A stretch of 64,000 bases of DNA from a bacterium (GTDB lineage Bacteria; Joyebacterota; Joyebacteria; Joyebacterales; Joyebacteraceae), in the NCBI GenBank assembly GCA_025774935.1, contig JALGZK010000002.1, forward strand, positions 248,001-312,000, in the 5' to 3' direction. How positions within the stretch are numbered: the first letter of the stretch is position 1; every line of letters starts with the position of its first letter. Under the pieces are notes generated by a model. That model ran no database searches. It was not told where the DNA came from and worked only from the letters and a program-made list of their open reading frames with translations. Position numbers and translations under genes: made by a program. Below, piece after piece: positions 49,216-57,741 of the stretch.

Positions 49216-50541
49216 ATGAAGTTCGCGCCCGTGACGATTCTCATGACTGGCCTCGTCCTCGTGCTCTGTGCCGGGGTGGGCACCACGAAGAACGCAGTCG
49301 AGGAAGATGTCCCAATGCGAGACGGTGTCTCGCTGAGGGCGAGCCTCGTGAGGAATCCGGCCGAGGCCCGCGCCGAAGCTGTGTACGAATCCGGGAACGA
49401 GCTCTACGGCCCGGGGACTCAGGAGAGGGCGGATCCCGTTTGGATCTACGAGGCCAACTTCGATCTGGATGGCGGAGGCTGGACCTCGTACGACATGAGC
49501 TACGGTGTCGATCAGGTCCACCCCAAGGAGAACTTCTGGGGCCGCGACACGGTCCGCATGCGTCCGCTCGACCCTGCCTTCGACTACCTCGACGACCCCA
49601 TCAACCCGGACGGAGTCCCCTACAGCTGGTGGTGCGGGACGACCAACGACTGCTGGGAGCAGTCTCGCGGGTACGGAAACGACTGGGAATGCTCCCTCGA
49701 GCGCCACTTCGACGCCGCGGATCTCCCGACCGGCACCGGCTTACTCTGGGTCGAGTTCGACCAGCGCTTCGCGATGGATGCGCGCCAGAACATCGGGGAC
49801 TTTGGGTACTTCGAGGTGTCGAGGGACGGCTTCGACACGTGGGAGTCGTTCGGATGGGAAGAAGGTCTGTTCGGGATTCCCCCGTACGTTGCGCACAACA
49901 CGGTCCCCGTCGGAGGCGGGGATCCTCACGACTGGGACAGCGCCACCTACGGCCACGTATCGCTCGACCTATGGGAGTATGCGGCCCAGCACATCGACGT
50001 CCGCTTCAGGTTCAGATCGGACAACACCCACTCCTGCGCGGACGATCCAGTCAACGCGAGGAAGTCGAGTGAGGACGGTGCATGGCAGATTGATAACATC
50101 ACATTCTACGATGGTCCCCCGGGGTGGCCAGGTCGCGAAGTGCTCTGGAGCGACGATTGCGAGACGGGCGAGAACGGGTGGACTCACGACTTCCGCCCGT
50201 CAAACTGGCACTCGGGTCAGCAGTTCGCGTGGGGTATGTTGGGGACACCCCCCTTCTTGACGGGCGCCGACTACTCGTGCGGTACGCCGCCATCGGGAAG
50301 CGGAGTGTGGTGGTCGGCCCATCCTGGTCCGCAGATGGCGAACTGGGCGTGGACGTGGCTCGTGAGTCCGCCGATCGACATCAGCGGGCTTCCCCCCGAC
50401 GCGACACTCGTAGCCCAGTGGAACATGTGGATCGACTTCCCTGCTAACTCACACACCAGCTACAGCCTCTCCCTTGCGTCGTGCGACAGCCCAGACGTCG
50501 ATAGAGATCTCTCGCTCTTCGTCGATGAGCAGCCGGGCTGA
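49216..50541 (+). CDS. Large secreted protein, N-terminal part up to an in-frame TGA
   Basis: 441 residues from the ATG at 49216 (GGGAGGG six bases upstream). Signal peptide about 1-24 (MKFAPVTILMTGLVLVLC). Two beta-sandwich-like modules follow, with WQIDNITFYDGPP and LVSPPIDISGLPPDATLVAQ, resembling the MAM/immune-inhibitor-A type adhesion domains of secreted proteins. It stops at TGA after VDEQPG, but the same frame stays open for another 579 codons and continues the same kind of sequence (WYGGPFWGTWGDNWDAF). I therefore read this as one ~1020-residue gene broken by a nonsense codon, by recoding, or by a base error. Function unknown; no catalytic motif is seen. Confidence 0.72.
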   Translation: MKFAPVTILMTGLVLVLCAGVGTTKNAVEEDVPMRDGVSLRASLVRNPAEARAEAVYESGNELYGPGTQERADPVWIYEANFDLDGGGWTSYDMSYGVDQVHPKENFWGRDTVRMRPLDPAFDYLDDPINPDGVPYSWWCGTTNDCWEQSRGYGNDWECSLERHFDAADLPTGTGLLWVEFDQRFAMDARQNIGDFGYFEVSRDGFDTWESFGWEEGLFGIPPYVAHNTVPVGGGDPHDWDSATYGHVSLDLWEYAAQHIDVRFRFRSDNTHSCADDPVNARKSSEDGAWQIDNITFYDGPPGWPGREVLWSDDCETGENGWTHDFRPSNWHSGQQFAWGMLGTPPFLTGADYSCGTPPSGSGVWWSAHPGPQMANWAWTWLVSPPIDISGLPPDATLVAQWNMWIDFPANSHTSYSLSLASCDSPDVDRDLSLFVDEQPG

Positions 50542-52278
50542 TGGTACGGAGGGCCGTTCTGGGGCACCTGGGGCGACAACTGGGACGCCTTCGCCGGGAA
50601 CGACTGGCTCGCGATCATGTGGCAGGTTGGAAGCTCTCAGCCGCCCGAGCCCGGCGTTGAGAACGGCACCGGGATGTTCCTGAACTGGATGAAGGTCGGG
50701 TATCTCGAAGGCGGAGGGGTCACGTTCGACCGCGATGAGTGGAACGCGTTCAACGACTGGTGGAGGGACGATTTCAGTGGTCCGCGCGACGACGAGGAGC
50801 GAATTCAGGTCACGAGTGATATCGATCCGGGCAGCGAGTCCCTGACGCTCTGGGCGAGAAACGCCGGGGATCCCGTCTGGACTCCTTACCCGTGCACCCG
50901 AGAGAACCCCGGCACCGACTGGTGGATCGGGCCGGCACCGCTCGTTGAGATCGGCGACGCCGGCATGGACGGGGGCGAGATTCACTACTACTACGCGGTG
51001 TACGACGCGGGGGAGCTTGCGGCGACGTACCCGGATGGTGCTCCAGGCACCGACGAGCCCGGTGAGCGGAGGTACCTCGAGTTCTCGCTTCTGCCTACTA
51101 CGAACCCGGGAACCGGGGAGCCTCCCGAAGTTCTCCTCGTCGACAAGCACGGCCGCAGGACCCCGGGCGAGGGCCGCGACTACGCGCACTACTCCGAGTA
51201 CTACTATCGCGAGGCGCTGGAGATTATGGGATACGTCGATGCGGAGGGGAATCCCCTGTATGACGTGTACGACGTCGAGGTCCCCACGGCGACCAACGAA
51301 AAGTCGGACGGCCCCCCGTCGGGGCTCCTGGACCACTACGACACCGTGTTCTGGTGTACGAGCGACGTGCCCACCGCCGGCGTCAAGTCAGTTGACGCGC
51401 AGAACCTGATGGACTGGCTGAATATGGGAATGCCGACCGCACCGCGGTCTCTGTGGCTGACAGGCAACAACAACAACACGGAGCTGGCCTCGGGCGATGC
51501 CACCCAGCAGGCCTTCCAAGTTACGTACCTGACGACGGGGTTCGTGCGGGGTTCGGTGGTCGCCCCTGACCCGCCGACCCACGAGAGTCACCCCAACCTC
51601 TGGCCGGGCCTCGTTGACAACCCGGGCGGCGAGTTCGTCTTCATGGACAGCGACGACGGTGCGTGTATCCTCGCTGGTGACTGCCCACTCATGCCGGAGT
51701 TCGACGTCGTGTTTCCACTCATCGGGGAGGCTGTTGCCGACTACGAGATTCTTGAAGGTGGAGAGCCCACCAGATACTCGGCGGGCGTGGCGAACGCCTA
51801 TGAGGGCTGGTACTCCGTCGTGAACCTCGGCTTCGGGCTGGAGTTCATGATGGACAGCATCGTAGAAGAGGGAGGGCGGACGGAGTACACATATGTCTCT
51901 GGCGTCCACGACCGCGTGAACCTCGTGGAGAACGTCGTGGCTGAGTACTTCGAAGAGCCCCCGACCGGCGAACCGACGGGCGTCGTGGTCGACGAGCGCA
52001 GGAACGAACTCAGTCAGGCGTACCCCAATCCCTTCAATCCACTCACGAAGATCACGTACAGCGTGAAGGATGCTGGCCGAGTGACGATTCGGATCTACAA
52101 CGTGGCAGGGCGGGAGGTGAGAACTCTTCTTGATACCGAGATGGCTGCCGGTACATCGGGCTACGCGGTGTGGGACGGCTTGGATGACGCAGGCAAGCAG
52201 TGCGGGACGGGCGTGTACCTCTACAGCATTGAAGCGCCCGGGTTCGCGAGTTCGAAGAAGATGATCATGATGAAGTGA
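50542..52278 (+). pseudogene. Continuation of the TGA-interrupted secreted protein, with FlgD-like sorting domain
   Basis: Same frame as the preceding entry, 578 residues to the TGA at 52278. The first start-like codon is the internal ATG at 50617, which would lack a signal peptide, so independent expression of a secreted product is unlikely. It includes a hydrophilic region with EIHYYYAVYDAGELAATYPD, a Rossmann-like stretch (VLLVDKHGRRTPGEG) and a C-terminal FlgD-like sorting domain starting AYPNPFNPLTKITYSV and ending MIMMK. Loss of this part would prevent sorting of the N-terminal piece. Confidence 0.65.
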
Positions 52279-52388
52279 TTGAGTGCGGCCAGGATTGCGT
52301 CGTTCTCTCCGTGCTTCCGTCGCATCGCTGCGGGAGGCCACTTTCTTCCGCATGGGTCGGCCCGGTGCAGCGCTCCGGAAGCAACGAA

Positions 52389-52417
52389 GGCGGGCGAAGA
52401 TGTCCTCTCCGCCCGCC
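52389..52417. terminator. Bidirectional terminator between convergent genes
   Basis: GGCGGGCG and CGCCCGCC form an 8-bp stem with a 13-nt loop between the secreted-protein gene and convergent trpB2. The flanks are GTTTCGT on one side and TTCGTT on the other. Confidence 0.6.
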
Positions 52418-52461
52418 GTTTCGTCCATGAAGAGCGGCCCGAGTCTCCGGACCAGTCCGAG

Positions 52462-53796
52462 TTACGCAGTCGCCTCTGCCGTCTCCATGCTCGCGTCCTC
52501 GATGCCGAGCACTTCGCGGTAGCCCTCCATGTCCATGAACCCATGGCCGCTCACGTTGAAGGCGATGACCTTCTCCTCGCCCGTCTCCTTGCACTTGAGC
52601 GCCTCGTCGACCGCGCAGCAGACGCTGTACGCAGACTCCGGCGCAGGCAGGAAGCCCTCGGAGCGGATGAACCTAAGCGTGTTCTCGAACACGTGCTTCT
52701 CGTCCTGCGGGTACGCCACCGTGTCGATGTAGCCCTTGTTCCTGAGCAGGCTCAGGATCGGCGAGCAACCGTGGTAGCGGAGGCCGTCTCCCTTGATCGG
52801 CTCCATCGACGTCTGGTGACCGAGCGTGTACATCTTGAGGAGCGGCGTGATCTCCGCATGGTCGGCGAAGTCGTACTTGTACTCGCCCTGGAGGTTCGGC
52901 GCGGCCTGGCTCTGCGCCGCGATGAACTGGGTCTTTTTGCCCTTCGTCAGGACGTCGCCGATAAACGGGAGCACGAACCCGCCGAAGTTGCTGCCGCCAC
53001 CAAGGCACGAGATCATGAGATCGGGGTAGTCGCCCGCCTTCTCGAACTGCTTCTGCGTCTCGAGCCCGATGATCGTCTGGTGCATCAGGACGTGGTTCAG
53101 CACCGAGCCGAGGCTGTAGGCGGCCTTCGGGTCGTTCTGCGCGTCCTCGAGTCCCTCGGAGATCGCGATGCCGAGCGAGCCGGGGTGGTCGGGATCCACG
53201 CTGCAGAGGCGCCTGCCGCACTCGGTCTGCATGCTCGGCGACGCGTGCACGTCGGCGCCCAGGAGCTTGATGAACGCGAGGCGCGCCGACTTCCACCTGT
53301 AGACCGCGCGCACCCAGTAGACCGTGCACTTGAGGCCGGTCAGCGCGGCGGCGTACGCGAGAGCCGTTCCCCACTGTCCCGCGCCCGTCTCCGTCGCAAG
53401 CCGCTCGTAGCCCTCCTCGCGCGCATAGTACGCCTGCGCGAGCGCGGTGTTGACCTTGTGGCTTCCCGTCGGGCTGTAGAACTCCGACTTGTAGTAGAGC
53501 CTCGCGGGCGTGCCGAGCGCCTTCTCGAGCCCGTACGCACGGAAGAGGGGACGCGGCCTGCCGGCCTGCTTGTAGAGATCCTGCAGACCCTCCGGGATGT
53601 CGACCCAGCTGTCGGTCGAGAACTCCTGGCCGAGGCACGTCTTGATGAGGAGGTTCGGGAGGTTCTCGACGCGGGACGGTCCTTCTTCCGGATCCAGGGG
53701 TGGAGGAAGCGGTTCGGGCAGGTCGGGGAGGATGTTGTACCAGCGCTTCGGGAGCTCGTCCATCGTGAGCCTGATCTGCCTCTCCTTCGTCGGCAT
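52462..53796 (-). CDS. Tryptophan synthase beta-like TrpB2
   Basis: 444 residues of the PLP-dependent TrpB2 subfamily. PLP Lys114 lies in SPTGSHKVN, catalytic Glu136 in ETGAGQWG, and the phosphate-binding loop is GGGSNFGG. The long N-terminal extension with RWYNILPDLPEPLPPPLDP and TETGAGQWG (W instead of H) separate TrpB2 from TrpB1. It condenses indole and serine to tryptophan and often occurs without trpA, as here; an indole-salvage role is likely. A perfect TAAGGAGG ribosome binding site lies five bases before the ATG. Confidence 0.92.
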   Translation of the reverse strand: MPTKERQIRLTMDELPKRWYNILPDLPEPLPPPLDPEEGPSRVENLPNLLIKTCLGQEFSTDSWVDIPEGLQDLYKQAGRPRPLFRAYGLEKALGTPARLYYKSEFYSPTGSHKVNTALAQAYYAREEGYERLATETGAGQWGTALAYAAALTGLKCTVYWVRAVYRWKSARLAFIKLLGADVHASPSMQTECGRRLCSVDPDHPGSLGIAISEGLEDAQNDPKAAYSLGSVLNHVLMHQTIIGLETQKQFEKAGDYPDLMISCLGGGSNFGGFVLPFIGDVLTKGKKTQFIAAQSQAAPNLQGEYKYDFADHAEITPLLKMYTLGHQTSMEPIKGDGLRYHGCSPILSLLRNKGYIDTVAYPQDEKHVFENTLRFIRSEGFLPAPESAYSVCCAVDEALKCKETGEEKVIAFNVSGHGFMDMEGYREVLGIEDASMETAEATA

Positions 53797-53933
53797 GCGT
53801 GCCTCCTTAGGATCTGTGAGCGCCTAGTGTCCGGGATGCATCGAGTGTCGCAGGTGGGGGACCCTCAATCAAGCGCGAACCACGGCCGGGCACCGTCGCG
53901 AGCGGTCGGGAGCCGTTCGCTCGCGCGGCGAGC

Positions 53934-54296
53934 CTACTCGATTACCTCTTCGTCTTCACTCCGCCACGGCGGGTCGACGATGCAGAGGAACGCGAGGTCG
54001 ACGCCGGCCTCGTTCTTGATCCACTGAACCTCACCGGCGGGGATGTAGACCGTCTGTCCTGCCTCCACGGTCTCGCTCTCGTCCCCGACGTGCATGAGCC
54101 CCGTCCCGTACAGAACGTAGTACACCTCCGATGCGGCGAGCTTGTGCCTTCGCGACGCTTCGCCCGGGTGGAGCAGCGCGAGCGCGAGGCTGTAGCCGAG
54201 GTGCACGCCGTCCCGGATCGGATGGAGAATCTCGCGGAGCTCGGTGCCGTCTCCGGCCTCGATCGGGTCGATCGTGGCGACGTCCTTGACCAGCAT
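53934..54296 (-). CDS. Cupin-domain protein
   Basis: 120 residues from the ATG at 54296, where GGAGG sits four bases upstream; the track start at 54383 has none. A single cupin barrel: HPGEASRRHKLAASEVYYVL (motif 1) and VEAGQTVYIPAGEVQWIKN (motif 2). Motif 1 keeps one clear His and the Glu of the metal site; other ligands are weak. Possibly a sugar or small-molecule isomerase or a binding protein. It lies 137 bp upstream of trpB2 on the same strand, so co-transcription is possible. Confidence 0.75.
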   Translation of the reverse strand: MLVKDVATIDPIEAGDGTELREILHPIRDGVHLGYSLALALLHPGEASRRHKLAASEVYYVLYGTGLMHVGDESETVEAGQTVYIPAGEVQWIKNEAGVDLAFLCIVDPPWRSEDEEVIE

Positions 54297-54423
54297 GTGG
54301 CCTCCGGCGGGAACTTCCCAAAATGAGTCAGTTGTAAAGTCGCTACGCTCCCCGATTCTGCCAGAAGGAAGGGGAGGCCGCAAGCTCGTGGCCTATGGGG
54401 GCGTTGCGCGCACAAACCTTCAC

Positions 54424-54453
54424 TTGCGCGCCCTAGGGCAGTTGCGATAGACT
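54424..54453 (+). promoter_or_regulatory. Weak promoter candidate for the OmpA-like gene
   Basis: TTGCGC, an 18-bp spacer and TAGACT, about 60 bp upstream of the ATG. Only a moderate match. Confidence 0.35.
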
Positions 54454-54514
54454 TTTCGGCGTTCCCAACGACTCAACTGAGGAGAGGAACTCTTCAAGAA
54501 AGAGGAGGTGTGGC

Positions 54515-55921
54515 ATGTTGCGCACGGCTGTCGTGTCGCTTCTCGTTCTGGCGCTCTTTGCTCCCGCGGCGCTCGCGGGTCAGGGCGACGCCCAGCTCGG
54601 CGTCGGTCTCGTCGGGGGCTGGTACCAGCCCTCGGGTGGCGACAACGACTACGAGAAGTCCGGCTACACTTTGGGCGTGACGCTCATGAAGCCGGTGAAC
54701 GATGCACTCTGGTTCGCCTTCGACTACCGCTACGGCACCAGCAGCGGCGAGGAGCCATCGGTATCGTCGCCCGGAGCGCTCGGCGTCAGAAGCTCCGACG
54801 ACTTCACAACCAAGTGGAGCATGTTCGAGCTCACGACTCTGTACAAGTTCAGTACCGAGAAGAGCTTCCAGCCGTGGATCTCCGGCGGGTTCGGTCTGAC
54901 CTCCTGGCAGGTCGAAGACGAAGACGGCTCCGTCCCTGATGGGTATAACACAGACGGCAAGGTCAAGAGGCTCAGCGGAACCAACTTCACGTTCATCGCC
55001 GGACTCGGCATGGACTTCTTCGTAACGGAGGCCGTCGCCCTGACCGTCGGTGGGAAGTACCGCTACCTCTTCGATCAGGAAGTCGACAACGTCGGCTACA
55101 GCTCGATGTACGGTCCGGGCTTCGTCGACGCGAACACGTCGTCGTTCGAGGTCTTCGGCGGCGTCTACTGGTACATCGGCGGCGGCGACTGTGACGGCGA
55201 CGGCATCTATGGGCGGAACGACCTGTGCTGGCGCGATCCCGAGGACTTCGACGGGTTCGAGGACGAGGACGGCTGTCCGGATCCCGATAACGACATGGAC
55301 GGCTACCTCGACATGTACGACAAGTGCCCCGATGAGGCCGAGGACTTCGACGGCGATGACGACGAGGACGGCTGTCCGGACATCGACAGGGACGGCGATG
55401 GCATCCTCGACATGAACGACAAGTGCCCGGACAAGCCGGAGGATTTCGACGGGTTCATGGACGAGGACGGCTGCCCCGATCCGGACAACGATGGGGACGG
55501 CGTTCCGGACTCGCGGGACGAGTGCCCGAACACGCCGAAGGGCGTGGTCGTCGGTCCGAACGGGTGTCCGCTGCCGAAGGTCGAGCTCATCGCTGTCATG
55601 GTCAACTTCGAGTTCGACAAGGACGACATCACCGACCAAGCTGCCGCGAAGCTCGACGCTGTCGTTGAGATGATGAAGAAGGACGAGGACATCACTGTGG
55701 AGATCGCGGGACACGCCGACGACGTCGGCACCGCCGGATACAACCAGGCGCTCTCCGAGCGTCGTGCGGCGGCAGTCGAGGCCTACCTCGAGGGCGGCGG
55801 AATCGACGTGGACCGGGTTGTCACGGTCGGATACGGCGACACGGACCCGCTCGTGCCCAACGAGACGGATGAGGGCCGCGCCGAGAACAGGCGCGCCGTG
55901 ATCACTCCGAGCAGGGACTAG
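54515..55921 (+). CDS. OmpA-family outer membrane protein with TSP3 repeats
   Basis: 468 residues. Signal peptide 1-21 (LLVLALFAPAALA), an N-terminal eight-stranded-type beta barrel (about 22-215), a Ca2+-binding thrombospondin type-3 linker (about 225-354; repeats of DxDGDGxxDxxDxCPD), and a C-terminal OmpA peptidoglycan-binding domain (VNFEFDKDDITDQAAAKL, IAGHADDVGTAGYNQALSERR, GRAENRRAVI). It probably ties the outer membrane to the cell wall; such proteins in FCB bacteria can be abundant. AGGAGGTG lies close upstream of the ATG, indicating strong translation. A strong terminator follows. Confidence 0.93.
   Translation: MLRTAVVSLLVLALFAPAALAGQGDAQLGVGLVGGWYQPSGGDNDYEKSGYTLGVTLMKPVNDALWFAFDYRYGTSSGEEPSVSSPGALGVRSSDDFTTKWSMFELTTLYKFSTEKSFQPWISGGFGLTSWQVEDEDGSVPDGYNTDGKVKRLSGTNFTFIAGLGMDFFVTEAVALTVGGKYRYLFDQEVDNVGYSSMYGPGFVDANTSSFEVFGGVYWYIGGGDCDGDGIYGRNDLCWRDPEDFDGFEDEDGCPDPDNDMDGYLDMYDKCPDEAEDFDGDDDEDGCPDIDRDGDGILDMNDKCPDKPEDFDGFMDEDGCPDPDNDGDGVPDSRDECPNTPKGVVVGPNGCPLPKVELIAVMVNFEFDKDDITDQAAAKLDAVVEMMKKDEDITVEIAGHADDVGTAGYNQALSERRAAAVEAYLEGGGIDVDRVVTVGYGDTDPLVPNETDEGRAENRRAVITPSRD
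55187..55575 (+). repeat. TSP3 calcium-binding coding repeats
   Basis: Four to five Asp-rich repeats (PEDFDGFEDEDGCPDPDND type) inside the OmpA-like gene. Each carries alternating Asp ligands for Ca2+. Confidence 0.85.
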
Positions 55922-55966
55922 CGGCGGGCCGGGCGGAGACGTCCGACACGCGATCTGCGAAGAAAA

Positions 55967-56006
55967 GGGGGGAGCAAGGGCCCGCGGGCCCTGCTCCCCC
56001 TGTCTC
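55967..56006 (+). terminator. Strong terminator of the OmpA-like gene
   Basis: GGGGGAGCAaGGGCCC and GGGCCCTGCTCCCCC pair over 15 bp with a single bulge and a 2-nt loop, followed by TGTCTCATT. Confidence 0.78.
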
Positions 56007-56105
56007 ATTCTCGGAAGGGATCCCGTGAGCCCCCGGGCAGGCCCAGCGCTTGGGGGTTCCTGGCCACCAGCCGGGCCCGGCCGAACGCCGCCCCGCCCGC
56101 CCCCG

Positions 56106-56121
56106 TGGCACGCCCCTTGCT
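56106..56121 (+). promoter_or_regulatory. Sigma-54-type (-24/-12) promoter
   Basis: TGGCACGCCCCTTGCT matches the RpoN consensus TGGCAC-N5-TTGCW exactly, with GG and GC at the right spacing. It lies about 125 bp upstream of the receiver-GGDEF-receiver gene, leaving a leader of about 110 nt. No other element is seen in the 323-bp gap apart from the OmpA terminator. It would require an RpoN activator, which is not in the window. Confidence 0.78.
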
Positions 56122-56244
56122 AGATTAACGGGCAGAGTTAGGACTTCAGGGCCTTCGGCGGGCCGTGCAGGTGGCCGGGGCGGGGAGACATGTGTCTCCG
56201 CGTGCTGTCCCACATCTCCGTGTCCGCCTGCGGGGGGAGCGCGC

Positions 56245-57558
56245 ATGGGAATGCCTGCGAGGGAGTCGATCCGGAAACACGTCCTCATCGGGACGTCTGC
56301 GGGGAAGGGCGAGGAGAGGCTCGTTGCCTGGCTGAAGGAGGCCGGCTACGTGTCGTGCGTCTGTTGCGACCCCTCCAATATCGCGCAGACTACCGCCCGG
56401 GAGATTCCCGACCTCGTCGTCCTGACCGAGTCGCTGGGGATGTCGGACCAGCACCGCGCGATCCAGAAGCTCGAGGACGACGGGCGGACCCGCAAGATCC
56501 CCGTCCTGGCTCTCCTCAGGAGAGGCGAGGACCCCAACGAACCATCCCTTCGCCGCAGCTTCCGGATCGACTTCATGACCGAGCCTGCGGGGAGCACTCA
56601 GTTCCTCTCCCGTGTCAGAGCCATGCTCCGGATCGCTGACGACGAGAAGAAGCCAGGTGGCGGCGGCGAGCGGGACGGCCTGACGAAGCTCTATAATAGA
56701 CGCTATCTCGACGAACGGATCGAGAAGGAGATTGAGCGCGCGCGCCGGTACTCCCGAAGCGTCGCGTGCATCATGGTCGACATCGACAACTTCCAGACGA
56801 TCAACGCCGAGCATGGGTACAAGGCCGGAGACGAGATCCTGAAGGCACTCGCGGACATGCTCCTCTCGGAGACGCGCCTCCCCGACACGGTGGCGCGGTT
56901 CGGAAGCGAGGAGTTCGTGCTGATCCTCCCCGAGACGGAGGGGGCGGCGGCGGAAGGGCTGTCGGAGCGTCTTCGCAGATCGTTCGCGGAGCTCCGGCTG
57001 GGTGATGATGAGGAGGGGCCCGGCGCGACCATCAGCTGTGGCGTCGCCTCGTACCCAGACCACGCGAGCGACGCGACGACGCTCATCCGAATGGCGAGCT
57101 CTGCCGTCTATCAGGCGCAGCAGGAAGGACAGAACTGCACCGTGGTGGCGTTCGGCGAGAAGAAGGACGAGGAGTGGCCGCGCGTCGACACCGCCGCGAC
57201 GATCCTCCTGGTTGAGGATAACGACTACAACCGCACGGTGGCGTCTCTCGTGCTGCGCGCCAGCGGCTACGAGGTTATCGAGGCTTCGGACGCGGCGACG
57301 GCGATCTCCCTTGCCAGGGCGGTTCTCCCGGACCTCGTGATCATCGACGTCAACCTCCACGGTGTGAGCGGCCTCGAAGCGACCAAGCAGCTCGTGGGGA
57401 TGAGCGAGACGAAGGACATTCCGATCGTCGCCCTCACGACGAAGGATATGCCCGGCGACCTGGAGCAGCTCGTCGCCGCAGGCTGTCGCGGGTACATCAC
57501 CAAGCCGATCGACACGAACAACCTCGCGACGCAGATCGAGACCTACCTGCACGGCTAG
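56245..57558 (+). CDS. Pseudo-receiver, GGDEF (GSEEF) and receiver domain signalling protein
   Basis: 437 residues from the ATG at 56245 (GGGGGGAG five bases upstream; the track start at 56050 adds an unlikely Pro/Arg-rich head). Residues 11-130 resemble a receiver domain but have TES where the phospho-Asp should be, so this one is probably not phosphorylated. Residues 145-300 are a GGDEF domain with motif GSEEF (220-224) and a product-inhibition site RLPD (211-214). Residues 318-435 are a complete receiver (D325, D368, K420). The order is PleD-like but reversed, with the active receiver last. Diguanylate cyclase activity is plausible but the second Gly is Ser. A sigma-54-type promoter controls it. 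Confidence 0.87.
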   Translation: MGMPARESIRKHVLIGTSAGKGEERLVAWLKEAGYVSCVCCDPSNIAQTTAREIPDLVVLTESLGMSDQHRAIQKLEDDGRTRKIPVLALLRRGEDPNEPSLRRSFRIDFMTEPAGSTQFLSRVRAMLRIADDEKKPGGGGERDGLTKLYNRRYLDERIEKEIERARRYSRSVACIMVDIDNFQTINAEHGYKAGDEILKALADMLLSETRLPDTVARFGSEEFVLILPETEGAAAEGLSERLRRSFAELRLGDDEEGPGATISCGVASYPDHASDATTLIRMASSAVYQAQQEGQNCTVVAFGEKKDEEWPRVDTAATILLVEDNDYNRTVASLVLRASGYEVIEASDAATAISLARAVLPDLVIIDVNLHGVSGLEATKQLVGMSETKDIPIVALTTKDMPGDLEQLVAAGCRGYITKPIDTNNLATQIETYLHG

Positions 57559-57741
57559 CGGCTTGGTGTGAGCGTGCCGCGAGAGAGCCGCGCCGCCACA
57601 AAAGAAGAGCAGAGTACGACCGCACCCGGCCGGCGGACTCCCCGCCGGCTGGCGTGTATTCGCGCGTCGGGCGCGGGGTGGCTTCTGTGGTAGGATGTGG
57701 CGTGGCGCTCGTCGATCGATGCCGTGCTCACGGGAGGCACC

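Noticed and set aside
50539-50541. Genome-wide reassignment of TGA to Trp or Gly
   Set aside because: TGA ends parB, rsmG and many overlapping genes in this window.
55187-55575. Repeat array suggestive of CRISPR or satellite
   Set aside because: In-frame TSP3 calcium-binding repeats of an OmpA-like gene.
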